Source: Ornithinibacter sp. (GTDB lineage: Bacteria; Actinomycetota; Actinomycetes; Actinomycetales; Dermatophilaceae). Taken from it: a stretch of 33,432 nucleotides of DNA. Below, one piece after another: positions 7,440 to 17,757 of this stretch; positions within the stretch are counted from its first letter, which is position 1, and the number at the start of each line of letters is the position of its first letter. The notes below the pieces were generated by a model that did no database searches, was not told the DNA's origin, and worked only from the letters and a program-made list of their open reading frames with translations. Location of the stretch: contig JAQSWG010000033.1 of the NCBI GenBank assembly GCA_029266735.1, positions 1 through 33,432 on the forward strand. The letters run 5' to 3'. Both the position numbers and the translations under genes were made by a program.

Positions 7440-8639
7440 TCAGGCGGTGGAGGCGGCCAGCTGGCCGCAGGCGCCGTCGATGTCCGAACCCCGGGTGTCA
7501 CGCACGGTCGTCGGGATGCCGTGTGCCCGGAGGCGCTCGACGAACTGTTGCTCGACGCCACGACGCGACGCCGTCCACTTCGACCCGGGCGTGGGGTTGA
7601 GAGGGATGGGGTTGACGTGGACCCATCCGCGTCCACGTGCGACGAGCTTCTCGGCGAGCAGGTCCGCGCGCCACGCCTGGTCGTTGATGTCGCGGATGAG
7701 GGCGTACTCGATGCTCACCCTGCGTCCGGTGACCTCGAAGTAGCGGTGCGCCGCGTCGATCGCCTCGTCGACCTTCCAGCGCGTGTTGATCGGGACGATC
7801 TCGTCGCGCAGCTCGTCGTCTGGAGCATGGAGGGACAGCGCGAGCGTGACGGGGATGCCCTCGGCGGCGAGCCGGTCGATGCCGGGCACCAGCCCGACCG
7901 TCGACATCGTGATGCCGCGAGCAGACATGCCGAACCCCGAGGGTGCCGGCTCGACCAGGCGGCGGATGGCGCCGATGGCCGCCCGATAGTTCGCGAGGGC
8001 CTCGCCCATCCCCATGAACACGACGTTGCTGACGCGGGATGATCCCTCCCGCGAGGCGGCGGAGCCGTCAGCCTCGTCGCCGAGGCCCGCGCCACGCGTG
8101 GCCGCTTCAGCGGCGGGCAGCCCACCGCGGCGCAGGAGCCGGGCCGCACCCACGACCTGCTCGACGATCTCGGCGGTCGACATGTTGCGGGTGAGTCCCT
8201 CCTGACCCGTCGCGCAGAACGGGCAGTTCATGCCACAGCCGGCCTGGCTCGAGATGCAGACCGTGACCCGGTTCGGGTAGCGCATGAGCACCGACTCGAC
8301 GAGGGCGCCGTCGAACAGCCGCCAGACCTGCTTGACCGTGGCCCCCCTGTCGGCGGTCAGGCTGCGCACCGGGGTCAGCAGGGTCGGCAGGAGGGCGGCG
8401 ACCAGGTCGTCGCGCACCGCCCTCGGGAGGTCCGTCATCTCCTCCGGGCGGTCGACGAGCCGCTCGAAGTAGTGCGTCGACACCTGGCCGGCCCGGTAGG
8501 CAGGGTGGCCCAGGGCGGCGACGGCCTCCCGGCGTTCGGCCACAGTGAGGTCGGCGAGGTGGCGGGGAGGCTTGCCGCGACGGGGTGCGGCGAAGGTCAG
8601 CTGGCCCGGAACGGGGCGGGCGGCGGGCGTCTCGGACAT
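7440..8639 (-). CDS. rlmN: Dual-specificity RNA methyltransferase RlmN
   Basis: A 399-residue radical SAM enzyme that methylates C2 of A2503 in 23S rRNA and A37 in some tRNAs. The iron-sulfur ligands are Cys135, Cys139 and Cys142 in [10 protein letters not shown]. The C-terminal methyl-carrying cysteine is Cys391 in [20 protein letters not shown] and [17 protein letters not shown] are family hallmarks. A low-complexity insertion rich in Ala, Gly and Ser (about residues 176-198) sits between the radical SAM core and the FMGMGE strand, as in many actinobacterial homologues. It is the last conserved gene of the rpsB-to-rlmN run and starts 32 nt after the cdsA stop. The ATG start is supported by the conserved N-terminus. 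Confidence 0.96.
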   Translation of the reverse strand: MSETPAARPVPGQLTFAAPRRGKPPRHLADLTVAERREAVAALGHPAYRAGQVSTHYFERLVDRPEEMTDLPRAVRDDLVAALLPTLLTPVRSLTADRGATVKQVWRLFDGALVESVLMRYPNRVTVCISSQAGCGMNCPFCATGQEGLTRNMSTAEIVEQVVGAARLLRRGGLPAAEAATRGAGLGDEADGSAASREGSSRVSNVVFMGMGEALANYRAAIGAIRRLVEPAPSGFGMSARGITMSTVGLVPGIDRLAAEGIPVTLALSLHAPDDELRDEIVPINTRWKVDEAIDAAHRYFEVTGRRVSIEYALIRDINDQAWRADLLAEKLVARGRGWVHVNPIPLNPTPGSKWTASRRGVEQQFVERLRAHGIPTTVRDTRGSDIDGACGQLAASTA

Positions 8640-8671
8640 GGTCGGTCGAGTGTCTCAGGTCCGGCCGGCGC

Positions 8672-9595
8672 TCAGCCGAGCGGCACGAACCACGCGAGCA
8701 GCGCCCATGCGACGGGGGCGACGATCACCAGGGAGTCGAGGCGGTCCATGAGCCCGCCGTGACCGGGCAGCAGGGCGCCCATGTCCTTGATGCCGAGGTC
8801 CCGCTTGATGCTTGACTCGATGAGGTCACCGAGGGTCGCCGCGCCGGCCGCGACCGCGCCGAGGACGGCACCGGCCCACCACACGCCGTCGAGGAGCAGC
8901 GGCATCGAGATCGCGCCGACGAGCGCGCACGTGACCACGGAGCCGGCGAACCCCTCCCACGACTTCTTGGGGCTGAGCGAGGGAGCCATGGAGTGGCGCC
9001 CCAACCGGACGCCCACGGCATACCCGCCGATGTCCGAGAACACCGTCACGAGGATGAAGACGACGATCCGCTCGCGCCCGTCGGGCGCCGCCAGCATCAG
9101 GCAGGCGAACCCTCCGAGGAACACCGGATAGAACGCCACGAGCGCCGACGCACTGAGGTCGCGTGCGGCGCCGGCGAGCCCGTCGGCGACCCGCCACACC
9201 AGGAGCCCGACGATCGTGAGCCCGAAGGTGACCACGAGGGCCTCGGACCCCCGCAGGTACGCGGAGACCAGCATGCCGACCGTGCCGAGCAGCAGCGGGA
9301 CGAGGGGGACGACGATCCCCTTCGTCGCGATCGCCCGGCGCACCTCCCAGGCCCCGTAGGCGACCGCGACGACGACGACGGCGAGGAACGCCCGGGCGTC
9401 GTACACGAGGGTCCCGATGACGAGTCCGGCGAGGACGAGCCCGACGCCGATGGCAGCCGGGAGGTTGCGGCCGGCGCCCTTCGGCGCGCGCGCCTTCCGG
9501 TGGCTGGTGTGCCCGGCACTGGACGGGGACCCGTGTCCCCCGGCCGCGACGCTGCGGTCGGCGTCCGGAGTGGCGTCAGGTCGGGCGTCGGTCAT
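8672..9595 (-). CDS. cdsA: Phosphatidate cytidylyltransferase CdsA
   Basis: A 307-residue integral membrane enzyme that makes CDP-diacylglycerol from phosphatidate and CTP. The first 45 residues are a hydrophilic, low-complexity cytoplasmic tail; about eight hydrophobic segments follow. The CDS signature is complete near the C-terminus: SSIKRDLGIKDMG followed by LLPGHGGLMDRLDS, with the paired Asp residues that bind metal. LSPKKSWEGF, another conserved element, is also present. It lies 13 nt after frr in the standard actinobacterial frr-cdsA-rlmN order, linking phospholipid synthesis to the translation operon. Confidence 0.95.
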   Translation of the reverse strand: MTDARPDATPDADRSVAAGGHGSPSSAGHTSHRKARAPKGAGRNLPAAIGVGLVLAGLVIGTLVYDARAFLAVVVVAVAYGAWEVRRAIATKGIVVPLVPLLLGTVGMLVSAYLRGSEALVVTFGLTIVGLLVWRVADGLAGAARDLSASALVAFYPVFLGGFACLMLAAPDGRERIVVFILVTVFSDIGGYAVGVRLGRHSMAPSLSPKKSWEGFAGSVVTCALVGAISMPLLLDGVWWAGAVLGAVAAGAATLGDLIESSIKRDLGIKDMGALLPGHGGLMDRLDSLVIVAPVAWALLAWFVPLG

Positions 9596-9608
9596 CGTCG
9601 GTGCGAGC

Positions 9609-10166
9609 TCAGACCTCGAGCAGCTCGGCTTCCTTGTGCTTGAGCAGGTCGTCGATCTGGTCGACGTGCTTCTTCGTCACGGTCTCGAGCTCCTTCTCGG
9701 CGCGGGCTCCCTCGTCCTCGCCGACCTCGCCGTCCTTCACGAGCTTCTCGAGGGAGGTCTTGGCGTGCCGCCGGATGTTGCGGACCGAGACGCGGGCCTC
9801 CTCGGCCTGGTGGTGCGCCATCTTGACGTACTCGCGGCGACGCTCCTCGGTGAGCTGTGGCAGCACGCACCGGATGATGTTGCCGTCGTTGCTCGGGTTG
9901 ACCCCCAGGTCCGCCTGCTGGATCGCCTTCTCGATGGCATGCATCGAGCCCTTGTCGAAGGGGCTGATGATGATCGTGCGCGCCTCCGGGTTCTGGAAGG
10001 ACGCGAGCTGTTGCAGCGGTGTCGGAGCGCCGTAGTAGTCGACGAGGAGCTTCTGGAACATGCCGGGGTGGGCCCGCCCGGTGCGGATGCCGGCGAAGTC
10101 CTCCTTGGCGACCTCGACGGCCTTCTCCATCTTCTCCTCGGCCTCGAACAAGGTCTCGTCGATCAT
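9609..10166 (-). CDS. frr: Ribosome recycling factor
   Basis: A 185-residue protein of exactly the family length. RRF splits the post-termination ribosome together with EF-G. Domain I helices occupy the ends ([20 protein letters not shown] and the C-terminal [17 protein letters not shown]). The conserved [13 protein letters not shown] hinge and [22 protein letters not shown] segment lie in the first half. The start is fixed by AAGGAGA about 7 nt upstream of the ATG. It follows pyrH by 78 nt and precedes cdsA. Confidence 0.97.
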   Translation of the reverse strand: MIDETLFEAEEKMEKAVEVAKEDFAGIRTGRAHPGMFQKLLVDYYGAPTPLQQLASFQNPEARTIIISPFDKGSMHAIEKAIQQADLGVNPSNDGNIIRCVLPQLTEERRREYVKMAHHQAEEARVSVRNIRRHAKTSLEKLVKDGEVGEDEGARAEKELETVTKKHVDQIDDLLKHKEAELLEV

Positions 10167-10244
10167 GGGTATGGCTCTCCTTCGGTATGCCGCGCGTGCG
10201 AGCCGGCGTGTCGGGTCCAGTGTGTCAAAGAGACGGGCCGGTGC

Positions 10245-11003
10245 TCACCCCGCGGAGACGAGGGTCCCGATCGGCTCGCCCCTCAGAGCACGGGTGATGT
10301 TGCCGTCGCCCTCCATGCCGAAGACCACCATGGGGAGCTTGTTCTCCATGCACAGGCTGAAGGCAGCGGCGTCCACGACGCGGAGGTTGGTGCGCAGGGC
10401 CTCCGAGAAGGTCACCCGGTCGAGCTTGCGCGCCCCGGGGTTGGTCCGGGGGTCCGCGTCGTATACCCCGTCGACGCCGTTCTTGGACATCAGCACGGCG
10501 TCGCACTTGCACTCCAGGGCTCGCTGGGCGCTCACCGTGTCGGTCGAGAAGTACGGAAGCCCGGCGCCGGCGCCGAAGATGACGACCCGGCCCTTCTCGA
10601 GGTGACGGATGGCCCTGCGGGGGATGTAGGGCTCGGCGACCTGCCCCATCGCGATCGCGGTCTGCACGCGGGTGTCGACGCCCTCCTTCTCGAGGAAGTC
10701 CTGGAGGGCGAGGCAGTTCATCACGGTGCCGAGCATCCCCATGTAGTCGGCCCGGGACCGTTCCATGCCCTTCTGCTGGAGCTCCTTGCCCCGGAAGAAG
10801 TTCCCGCCGCCCACGACGACGGCCACCTGGATGCCGTCTCGGACGCCCACGGCGATCTGCCGCGCGATCGCCCGCACGACGTCCGGGTCGACGCCCACCC
10901 GGCCGCCTCCGAAGACCTCGCCGGAGAGCTTCAGGAGCACGCGCCGGCCCGTGCGCCCCGGCTCGGACGTCGGCGGTGCCTCGGTGAGGGCATGGGTGGT
11001 CAC
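10245..11003 (-). CDS. pyrH: UMP kinase
   Basis: A 252-residue hexameric amino-acid-kinase-fold enzyme that phosphorylates UMP to UDP in pyrimidine synthesis. The ATP-binding [13 protein letters not shown] loop is near the N-terminus. [36 protein letters not shown] and [13 protein letters not shown] follow in the expected order. An upstream in-frame ATG at 11048 would add 15 residues, but the GTG at 11003 has AGGAGG 4 nt ahead (complement of 11008-11013), so that start is preferred. The residues [20 protein letters not shown] are a short actinobacterial extension. It sits between a small unknown gene and frr. Confidence 0.96.
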   Translation of the reverse strand: MTTHALTEAPPTSEPGRTGRRVLLKLSGEVFGGGRVGVDPDVVRAIARQIAVGVRDGIQVAVVVGGGNFFRGKELQQKGMERSRADYMGMLGTVMNCLALQDFLEKEGVDTRVQTAIAMGQVAEPYIPRRAIRHLEKGRVVIFGAGAGLPYFSTDTVSAQRALECKCDAVLMSKNGVDGVYDADPRTNPGARKLDRVTFSEALRTNLRVVDAAAFSLCMENKLPMVVFGMEGDGNITRALRGEPIGTLVSAG

Positions 11004-11112
11004 GGGGCCTCCTCGGCGGTCTGCTCGGCGGTCGCCCGATCCTTTCACAGGCCGACGGGCTGGCCGAACCCGCAGAACGGGCCGGATGCAGCTCGCCGCG
11101 CGGGCTCCGGCG

Positions 11113-11301
11113 TCACCACCCGGCGTTGCGGGTCATGAACTCCATGTCGGTGTCCCGGCCGCCCTCGGGGTCAGGCGGGGGATCGACCTGCTGCGTGGCC
11201 ACCATGTCCTGCGGGCGGACCCGGGGCAGGTCGACGTGGACGCGGCTCTCGAGGTCGGCGCGCGGGCCGGCCGCCGTCTCATCGTGCTCTCGGTGGGACA
11301 C
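11113..11301 (-). CDS. Small hydrophilic protein of unknown function between tsf and pyrH
   Basis: A 62-residue charged protein, not recognised. It begins with a His/Glu/Asp-rich stretch ([11 protein letters not shown]), has a central valine-rich segment ([16 protein letters not shown]) and ends in [15 protein letters not shown]. It has no transmembrane segment, signal peptide or cysteine. The GTG at 11301 is chosen because AGGAGG lies 8 nt upstream; the longer open frame to 11376 would start inside the tsf terminator hairpin. A strong ribosome site, biased codon use and position inside a conserved operon support a real gene. It has no visible catalytic motif, so a small binding or structural protein is more likely than an enzyme. 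Confidence 0.6.
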   Translation of the reverse strand: MSHREHDETAAGPRADLESRVHVDLPRVRPQDMVATQQVDPPPDPEGGRDTDMEFMTRNAGW

Positions 11302-11359
11302 GGGCACCACCTCCTGGCTCCAGTATGCGCGTGTGCTCGAGATCGCGACGCACACGCAC

Positions 11360-11394
11360 GGATGCCGTCCGCTCACGACGAGCGGACGGCATCC
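11360..11394 (-). terminator. 15-bp perfect hairpin downstream of tsf
   Basis: GGATGCCGTCCGCTC (11360-11374) pairs perfectly with 11380-11394 around the 5-nt loop ACGAC, 26 nt after the tsf stop. No T-run follows, as is usual for actinobacterial terminators. It would separate rpsB-tsf from the small gene and pyrH, or attenuate transcription between them. Confidence 0.8.
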
Positions 11395-11420
11395 GGATGT
11401 GCAGGGGTCGAAGCGCGGTG

Positions 11421-12251
11421 TCAGCTCCCGACGCGGTAGCGCACGAAGCCGGTGGCCTTCGCCCCGGACTCCTCGAGAACCTTCGCGACCGTCTTCTTCG
11501 GCTCCTTGGCGAACGGCTGCTCGAGCAGGACGTTCTCCTTGAAGTAGCCGTTGACCCGGCCCTCGACGATCCTCGGGAGGGCGGCCTCCGGCTTGCCCTC
11601 CTCCTTGGCCGTGGCCTCGGCGACGCGACGCTCGTGATCGACCGTCGCACCGTCGATCTCCTCGCGGGTGAGGACCGTCGGGCTGAACGCCGCAACGTGC
11701 ATCGCGACGTCGCGAGCCACCTGCTCGTCACCGCCTGCCGTCGCGACGAGGACGCCGATCTGCGCGGGCAGGTCGGGGCTCGTGCGGTGCAGGTAGGAGA
11801 CGACGTGCTCGCCCTCCAGTCGGGCCACGCGCTTGACCTCGATCTTCTCGCCGATGGTGGCGTTGGCCTCGTCGAGCAGCTCCTGGACGCTTCGGCCGTC
11901 CCCGAGCGTCGAGGTGAGCAGCGCGTCGGCGTCGGTGGCCCGCGTCGCCACCGCCTGGGTCAGGACCTGGTCGGCGAGGGCGAGGAAGCGCTCACCCTTG
12001 GCGACGAAGTCGGTCTCGCAGAGCACCTCGACGAGGGTGCCCTCGCCGCCGGCGGCGCGGGCGGTGACCAGCCCGTTGGATGCCGTGCGGCCCTCACGCT
12101 TCGTCACGCCCTTGAGCCCCTTGACGCGCAGGAGCTCCTCAGCCCGTCCCATGTCGCCGTCGGCCTCGTCGAGGGCCTTCTTGACGTCCATCATGCCGGC
12201 CGCGGTCTTCTCGCGCAGCGCCTTGATGTCAGCGGCGGTGTAGTTCGCCAT
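11421..12251 (-). CDS. tsf: Translation elongation factor Ts
   Basis: A 276-residue guanine-nucleotide exchange factor for EF-Tu, of usual length. The N-terminal UBA-like module is MANYTAADIKALREKTAAGM with DVKKALDEADGDM after it. The EF-Tu contact motif TDFVAKGERF lies near residue 80. The remaining core and the C-terminal FAKEPKKTVAKVL element are intact. The gene follows rpsB by 50 nt, the near-universal rpsB-tsf pair, and is followed by a strong hairpin. Confidence 0.97.
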   Translation of the reverse strand: MANYTAADIKALREKTAAGMMDVKKALDEADGDMGRAEELLRVKGLKGVTKREGRTASNGLVTARAAGGEGTLVEVLCETDFVAKGERFLALADQVLTQAVATRATDADALLTSTLGDGRSVQELLDEANATIGEKIEVKRVARLEGEHVVSYLHRTSPDLPAQIGVLVATAGGDEQVARDVAMHVAAFSPTVLTREEIDGATVDHERRVAEATAKEEGKPEAALPRIVEGRVNGYFKENVLLEQPFAKEPKKTVAKVLEESGAKATGFVRYRVGS

Positions 12252-12301
12252 GGTGTGTTGTCGCCCTTTCTCGGGTGCGGTCGGACGAAAAGGAGGCGGG
12301 G

Positions 12302-13453
<1,152 letters not shown>

Positions 13454-13663
13454 TGCCGTTCTCCTTGCTCTGTGTTGTCAGTTCCGTCGGCGGCTCGTCC
13501 CCGAAACGGAGAGTCGGCCGCCTGCCTGGTGCCCGGCGACACCCCGGACGGATGCCGTGCTCCCCCGAGGGGGCGGATCCGCCACTGCCGTGGTGCGCCC
13601 TGCGTTCCCGGTGACGGGTCGGCAGAGGATGGACACGCGAATTCGACCGGCCGAGACCGGTCG
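13454..13663 (-). promoter_or_regulatory. Long structured 5' leader of rpsB
   Basis: About 210 nt separate the putative rpsB -10 from the start codon. Hairpin potential includes CGACCGG/CCGGTCG (13644-13663) at the very 5' end of the transcript, the perfect palindrome GGCGGATCCGCC (13572-13583) and the overlapping CCCCC-GA-GGGGG (13562-13573), which could be mutually exclusive with it. The ribosome site AAGGAGA is near the 3' end. S2 controls its own operon in other bacteria, so an autoregulatory leader is plausible but not shown. Confidence 0.4.
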
Positions 13664-13670
13664 TGGACCC

Positions 13671-13676
13671 AGTGTA
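13671..13676 (-). promoter_or_regulatory. Putative -10 of rpsB
   Basis: The minus strand reads TACACT, followed by GGGTCC. The same word ACACTGGGT occurs at the putative rplS promoter. The -35 is weak. The element lies in the 458-nt divergent region between rpsB and the secreted nuclease gene. Confidence 0.45.
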
Positions 13677-13812
13677 GGGAACAGCGGGTCCCCGTCCCTA
13701 ATCGCCGTGGCTCTCGCGGTCACGTGCGTCCGCCGAGGCTCCACCGCGGGGGAACCGAGAAATGGCTGAGCGACCGGTCGGCCGACGGGCTGCACTTCGC
13801 CGTCCCGGCGAC

Positions 13813-13818
13813 TAGGCT
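13813..13818 (+). promoter_or_regulatory. Putative -10 of the secreted nuclease gene
   Basis: TAGGCT with a weak CTGCAC 17 nt upstream (13790-13795). Transcription from here would give a leader of about 87 nt ending in AGAGGAGAACACCG before the ATG at 13912. Confidence 0.4.
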
Positions 13819-13911
13819 CACACCCTCGTGCCCGGAACCCGGAGCGCGAGCGCCCCGCCGGACCCTGCGACGCAACGGCTGCCGGCGCCCACACCCAGAG
13901 GAGAACACCGA

Positions 13912-16900
13912 ATGCAGCATCCTCCCCACGGCGACGGACCCGCCACCGCGACGGTCCGCCGCCGGGCGCGCGGGCGGCTCGCCGCCGCGACGGCCTTGGC
14001 CACGGCATCCGCCGTCGGCTTCTCGATGCTCGGCAGCGCTCCGGCGCAGGCGGCCGAGGTCACCCACACGATCGCCCAGGTCCAGGGCACCGGCGCGGCG
14101 ACGCCGCTGAGCGGCGCGACTGTCACGGTCGAGGGCATCGTCACCGGTGACCACCGGACCGGTGGCTACCGAGGTCTCTACGTCCAGACCGCCGGTTCGG
14201 GCGGGTCGACGGATGCCACCCCAGGCGCGTCCGACGGCGTCTTCGTGTTCCTGTCAAACAACCCCGCAGAAGGCGTTGCCATCGGGGACAGGGTCACGGT
14301 GACCGGCAGGGCCGGCGAGTTCAGCGGTGCGACGCAGATCAGCGCAACGGCCGTCGGTTCGGTCGAGCTCGTGCAGGCCGCCGCCGGCGTCCCCACGGTG
14401 ACCCCGCTGCCCGCCACCGTGCTCGGGGCCTCGCGCGAAGCCTTCGAGGGCATGCTCGTGCGTCCCTCGGGGACGTACAAGGTCGTCTCCAGCCACAACC
14501 TGCAGAACTTCGGCGAGCTCTGGACGAGCGCCGGCAGCACGATGCCGGTGGAGGCCTTCGAGACCCAGGCACCGGGGACCCCGGCCGCCGCAGCCGTCAC
14601 CACGGCGAACAACGGCGCCCGGCTCCTGCTCGACGACGGCTACAGCGTCCGGGTCGACAACGCGGCCCACCCCGGCGACCAGCCGTACTTCACCAAGGAC
14701 GTCGTCGTACGGAACGGCGACGTCGTGACCTTCCCGGCCGGTGGCTCTCTCCTCAGCTTCGACTTCGGCAACTGGCGCCTCCAGCCCCCGGTCCCAGTGA
14801 CCGACGCAAGCGCGGCGAGCCTGAAGCCGACGTTCACGAGCGGTAACCCGCGCCCGGCGGTTCCAGCGGTGGGCGGCGACGTCAAGGTCGCGGCGTTCAA
14901 CGTCCTCAACTACTTCACGACGCTGACCGCCGACAATCCGAACGCCCGCGGCGCCGCCACCGCGGCAGAGTTCGCGATCCAGAAGTCGAAGATCGTCAAG
15001 GCGATCAACACTCTGGACGCGGATGTCGTGGCTCTCCAGGAGATCGAGAACTCAGTCAAGCTCGGCGAGGCTCCCGACGAGGCGCTCGCCGACCTCGTCG
15101 CCGGGCTCAACGCCGCAGCCGGGTCCACGGTGTGGGACTACGTCCGCACCCCGGCGGTGCTGCACGACGCAGCGATCACCGACGTCATCATGAACGCCAT
15201 CATCTACAAGCCCGCTCGCGTCAAGCCCTCGGGTGAGGCGCAGACCGTCGTCGACGAGACCGTGTGGGACATCGCGCGCGAGCCGATCGCCCAGACGTTC
15301 AAGTACGGCAAGCAGTTCCTCACGGTCGTCGGCAACCACTTCAAGTCCAAGAGCGGCACCGACCCGACGCCGCAGCCGGGGCAGGACGCGTTCAACGACG
15401 AGCGGGTCGAGCAGGCGCAGGCGCTGCTCGCCTTCTCGAAGAGCCTGTCGGTGGACCGCAAGACCGACGTCTACCTCGTGGGTGACTTCAACGCGTATGC
15501 CAAGGAGGACCCGATCAAGGTCTTCACCGACGCGGGCTGGAACGACCTGCTGTTCACGAAGGCGCGCGGCCAGTACACCTACACCTTCGACGGCGAGCTC
15601 GGCTCGCTGGACCACGTGATCACATCGCCGACGGCGAGCGACAAGGTGACGAAGGCCGCGGTCTGGTCGATCAACTCGCCCGAGTGGTCGGGTCGCGAGT
15701 ACTGGGGGCCGGCCGCCGAGGCCGGGACGCCGTTCCGCTCCAGCGACCACGACCCGATCCTTGTCGGGGTGGGTGCGGAGAAGGTTCCAGGCACCGTGGA
15801 CATCGACCTCGTGACTGTCAACGACTTCCACGGTCGCATCGAGCAGTCGGCACCCTCTGGCGGCATCGCCGCCCTGTCGACCGCGGTCAAGCAGGTCCGC
15901 GCTGAGAACCCCAACACGGTGTTCGCCGCCGCGGGCGACATGATCGGTGCATCGACGTTCACGTCGTTCATCCAGCAGGACGTGCCGACGATCGAGGCGC
16001 TGAACGCCGCCGGGCTCGAGGTCAGCGCGGTGGGCAACCACGAGTTCGACCAGGGCTTCGCGGACCTCACCGACCGGGTCATGCCGCTCGCGCTGTGGGA
16101 GTACCTCGGCGCCAACGTCTACAAGAAGGGCACCACGGAGCCGGCGCTCCCGGAGTACTGGACCCAGACGTTCGACGACGTGACGATCGGTTTCGTCGGT
16201 GCTGTCACCGACGAGCTGCCGTCACTGGTGAGCCCGGACGGCATCAAGGACATCACCGTGGGCGACCCGGTCACGGCCACGAACCGGGTGGCCAACCAGC
16301 TGTCCGACGGCAAGGCGGAGAACGGCGAGGCAGACATCGTCGTGCTGCTCGTCCACGAGGGTGCGGCGACCACGGCCCTGTCCTCGGCGACGGACCCCAC
16401 CTCGCGGTTCGGCAAGATCGTCCTCGGTGCCAACGACAAGGTCGACGCCATCGTCTCGGGCCACAGCCACCTCGCCTACAACCACGTGATCGACGGGCGA
16501 CCGGTGATCTCGAGCGGCCAGTACGGCGAGCGGTTCTCCCGGATGGACATCTCCTTCAACCGTGCGACCAAGGCGGTGTCCATGAAGAACGAGATCATCA
16601 CCCTCATGGACGGCACGACCCCGCTCTACACGGACGACCCGGCCGTCACGCCGATCGTCACCGACGCGGTGAAGCTCGCCGACCAGCTCGGCAGCGTCGT
16701 GCTGGGTGAGGCCTCTGCGGCGTTCGGCCGCGCAGTCTTCGCCAACCCCGTCGGCGCCACCTCGTTCCCGGAGAACCGGGGTGGAGAGTCCACCCTCGGG
16801 AACCTCGTCGCGGACGTCCAGCGCTGGTCGCTCAACGAGGACGGCACGCGCGATGTCGACATCACCTTCATGAACCCGGGCGGCCTCCGCGCGGACATCG

Positions 16901-17613
16901 ATGCTGGTGAGGTCACCTACAAGGAGGCGGCCAACGTCCAGCCGTTCGCCAACACCCTGGTGTCGCTCGACCTCACCGGGGCGCAGGTCAAGACGGTGCT
17001 GGAGGAGCAGTGGCAGCCGGCCGGTGCGTCACGGCCCTTCCTCAAGCTCGGCGTCAACAAGGAGCTGACCTACACCTACGACCCGGCGGGTCCGGCCGGA
17101 AACCGCATCAAGGAGATCATGCTGAACGGGCAGCCACTCGACCCGGCAGCGGTCTACTCGGTCGGCGCCAACTCGTTCCTCGCGGCGGGTGGAGACAACT
17201 TCCTCACCCTCGCGGCGGGCACGAACAAGGCCGACAGCGGCAAGATCGACCTCCAGTCGATGGTCGACTGGTTCGACACGTTCGGCACCGCCACCCCCGA
17301 CCTGAAGCAGCGCGCCGTCGGCGTGCAGGTGGCTGGCGATGGCACGTACGCGCCGGGCGAGTCGGTGACGGTCAACCTGTCGTCGCTGGAGTTCAGCCGC
17401 ACCGAGCCGGCCGCCGACACGGTGTCGGTCCTCTTCGCCGGGCAGCAGCTCGCCTCGGCGGCAGTCGACCGTTCGTACACGCCCACACTGGACGAGATCG
17501 GAAAGGCCACCGTGACGTTCACGGTGCCCGCCGGGCTCAGCGGCGTCCAGCGGTTCGACATCTCGGTGCCCACCACCGGGACGACGAGCTCGTTCACCAT
17601 CACGGTGGGCTGA
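13912..17613 (+). CDS. Secreted ExeM/NucH-type endonuclease fused to a 5'-nucleotidase
   Basis: A 1233-residue secreted protein. An Arg-rich signal peptide ends near AQAAE (about 47). A beta-rich OB-like domain follows (about 50-200). The DNase I-type endonuclease/exonuclease/phosphatase domain spans about 320-620, with Asn331-containing AAFNVLNYF, Glu377 (LQEIEN), His476, Asp525/Asn527 (GDFN), Asp567-His568 and Asp612-His613. The UshA-like metallophosphatase domain starts at NDFHG (637-641), with GNHEFD (708-713) and GHSH (850-853). The 5'-nucleotidase C-domain carries ESTLGNLVAD (959-968) and NPGGLRADI. An Ig-like beta domain ends the protein, with no LPxTG motif. Together the domains would degrade extracellular nucleic acid to nucleosides and phosphate. 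The ATG has GAGGAGA nearby; the in-frame GTG at 13828 has no ribosome site. A perfect hairpin follows the stop. Confidence 0.92.
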   Translation: MQHPPHGDGPATATVRRRARGRLAAATALATASAVGFSMLGSAPAQAAEVTHTIAQVQGTGAATPLSGATVTVEGIVTGDHRTGGYRGLYVQTAGSGGSTDATPGASDGVFVFLSNNPAEGVAIGDRVTVTGRAGEFSGATQISATAVGSVELVQAAAGVPTVTPLPATVLGASREAFEGMLVRPSGTYKVVSSHNLQNFGELWTSAGSTMPVEAFETQAPGTPAAAAVTTANNGARLLLDDGYSVRVDNAAHPGDQPYFTKDVVVRNGDVVTFPAGGSLLSFDFGNWRLQPPVPVTDASAASLKPTFTSGNPRPAVPAVGGDVKVAAFNVLNYFTTLTADNPNARGAATAAEFAIQKSKIVKAINTLDADVVALQEIENSVKLGEAPDEALADLVAGLNAAAGSTVWDYVRTPAVLHDAAITDVIMNAIIYKPARVKPSGEAQTVVDETVWDIAREPIAQTFKYGKQFLTVVGNHFKSKSGTDPTPQPGQDAFNDERVEQAQALLAFSKSLSVDRKTDVYLVGDFNAYAKEDPIKVFTDAGWNDLLFTKARGQYTYTFDGELGSLDHVITSPTASDKVTKAAVWSINSPEWSGREYWGPAAEAGTPFRSSDHDPILVGVGAEKVPGTVDIDLVTVNDFHGRIEQSAPSGGIAALSTAVKQVRAENPNTVFAAAGDMIGASTFTSFIQQDVPTIEALNAAGLEVSAVGNHEFDQGFADLTDRVMPLALWEYLGANVYKKGTTEPALPEYWTQTFDDVTIGFVGAVTDELPSLVSPDGIKDITVGDPVTATNRVANQLSDGKAENGEADIVVLLVHEGAATTALSSATDPTSRFGKIVLGANDKVDAIVSGHSHLAYNHVIDGRPVISSGQYGERFSRMDISFNRATKAVSMKNEIITLMDGTTPLYTDDPAVTPIVTDAVKLADQLGSVVLGEASAAFGRAVFANPVGATSFPENRGGESTLGNLVADVQRWSLNEDGTRDVDITFMNPGGLRADIDAGEVTYKEAANVQPFANTLVSLDLTGAQVKTVLEEQWQPAGASRPFLKLGVNKELTYTYDPAGPAGNRIKEIMLNGQPLDPAAVYSVGANSFLAAGGDNFLTLAAGTNKADSGKIDLQSMVDWFDTFGTATPDLKQRAVGVQVAGDGTYAPGESVTVNLSSLEFSRTEPAADTVSVLFAGQQLASAAVDRSYTPTLDEIGKATVTFTVPAGLSGVQRFDISVPTTGTTSSFTITVG

Positions 17614-17627
17614 GGTCGACGAACCAC

Positions 17628-17660
17628 GGAGGGGCCGGGCACCGCGTGCCCGGCCCCTCC
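17628..17660 (+). terminator. 15-bp perfect terminator hairpin after the nuclease gene
   Basis: GGAGGGGCCGGGCAC (17628-17642) pairs with 17646-17660 around a 3-nt loop, 14 nt after the nuclease stop. It is very GC-rich and without a T-run. It isolates the nuclease gene from the next, same-strand aminotransferase gene. Confidence 0.85.
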
Positions 17661-17745
17661 GCCGTCCTCACAGGTCTGCGCCGGCGACGTGACCGGTCGA
17701 CGACGGCGTGGCACGGCATCCGACCGCATGAGCGACCGCCCGGCA

Positions 17746-17751
17746 TACCCT
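17746..17751 (+). promoter_or_regulatory. Leaderless -10 of the aminotransferase gene
   Basis: TACCCT is followed by GCCGCC and the ATG at 17758, a 6-nt spacing. This supports that ATG over an in-frame upstream start near 17689, which overlaps no conserved sequence. Confidence 0.5.
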
Positions 17752-17757
17752 GCCGCC

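Noticed and set aside
11302..11376. N-terminal extension of the small tsf-pyrH gene
   Set aside because: It would begin within the terminator hairpin and lacks a ribosome site, whereas the GTG at 11301 has AGGAGG.
13828..13911. Leaderless GTG start at 13828 for the secreted nuclease
   Set aside because: The -10 lies 9 nt away, the added 28 residues would precede the signal peptide, and the ATG at 13912 has a strong ribosome site.
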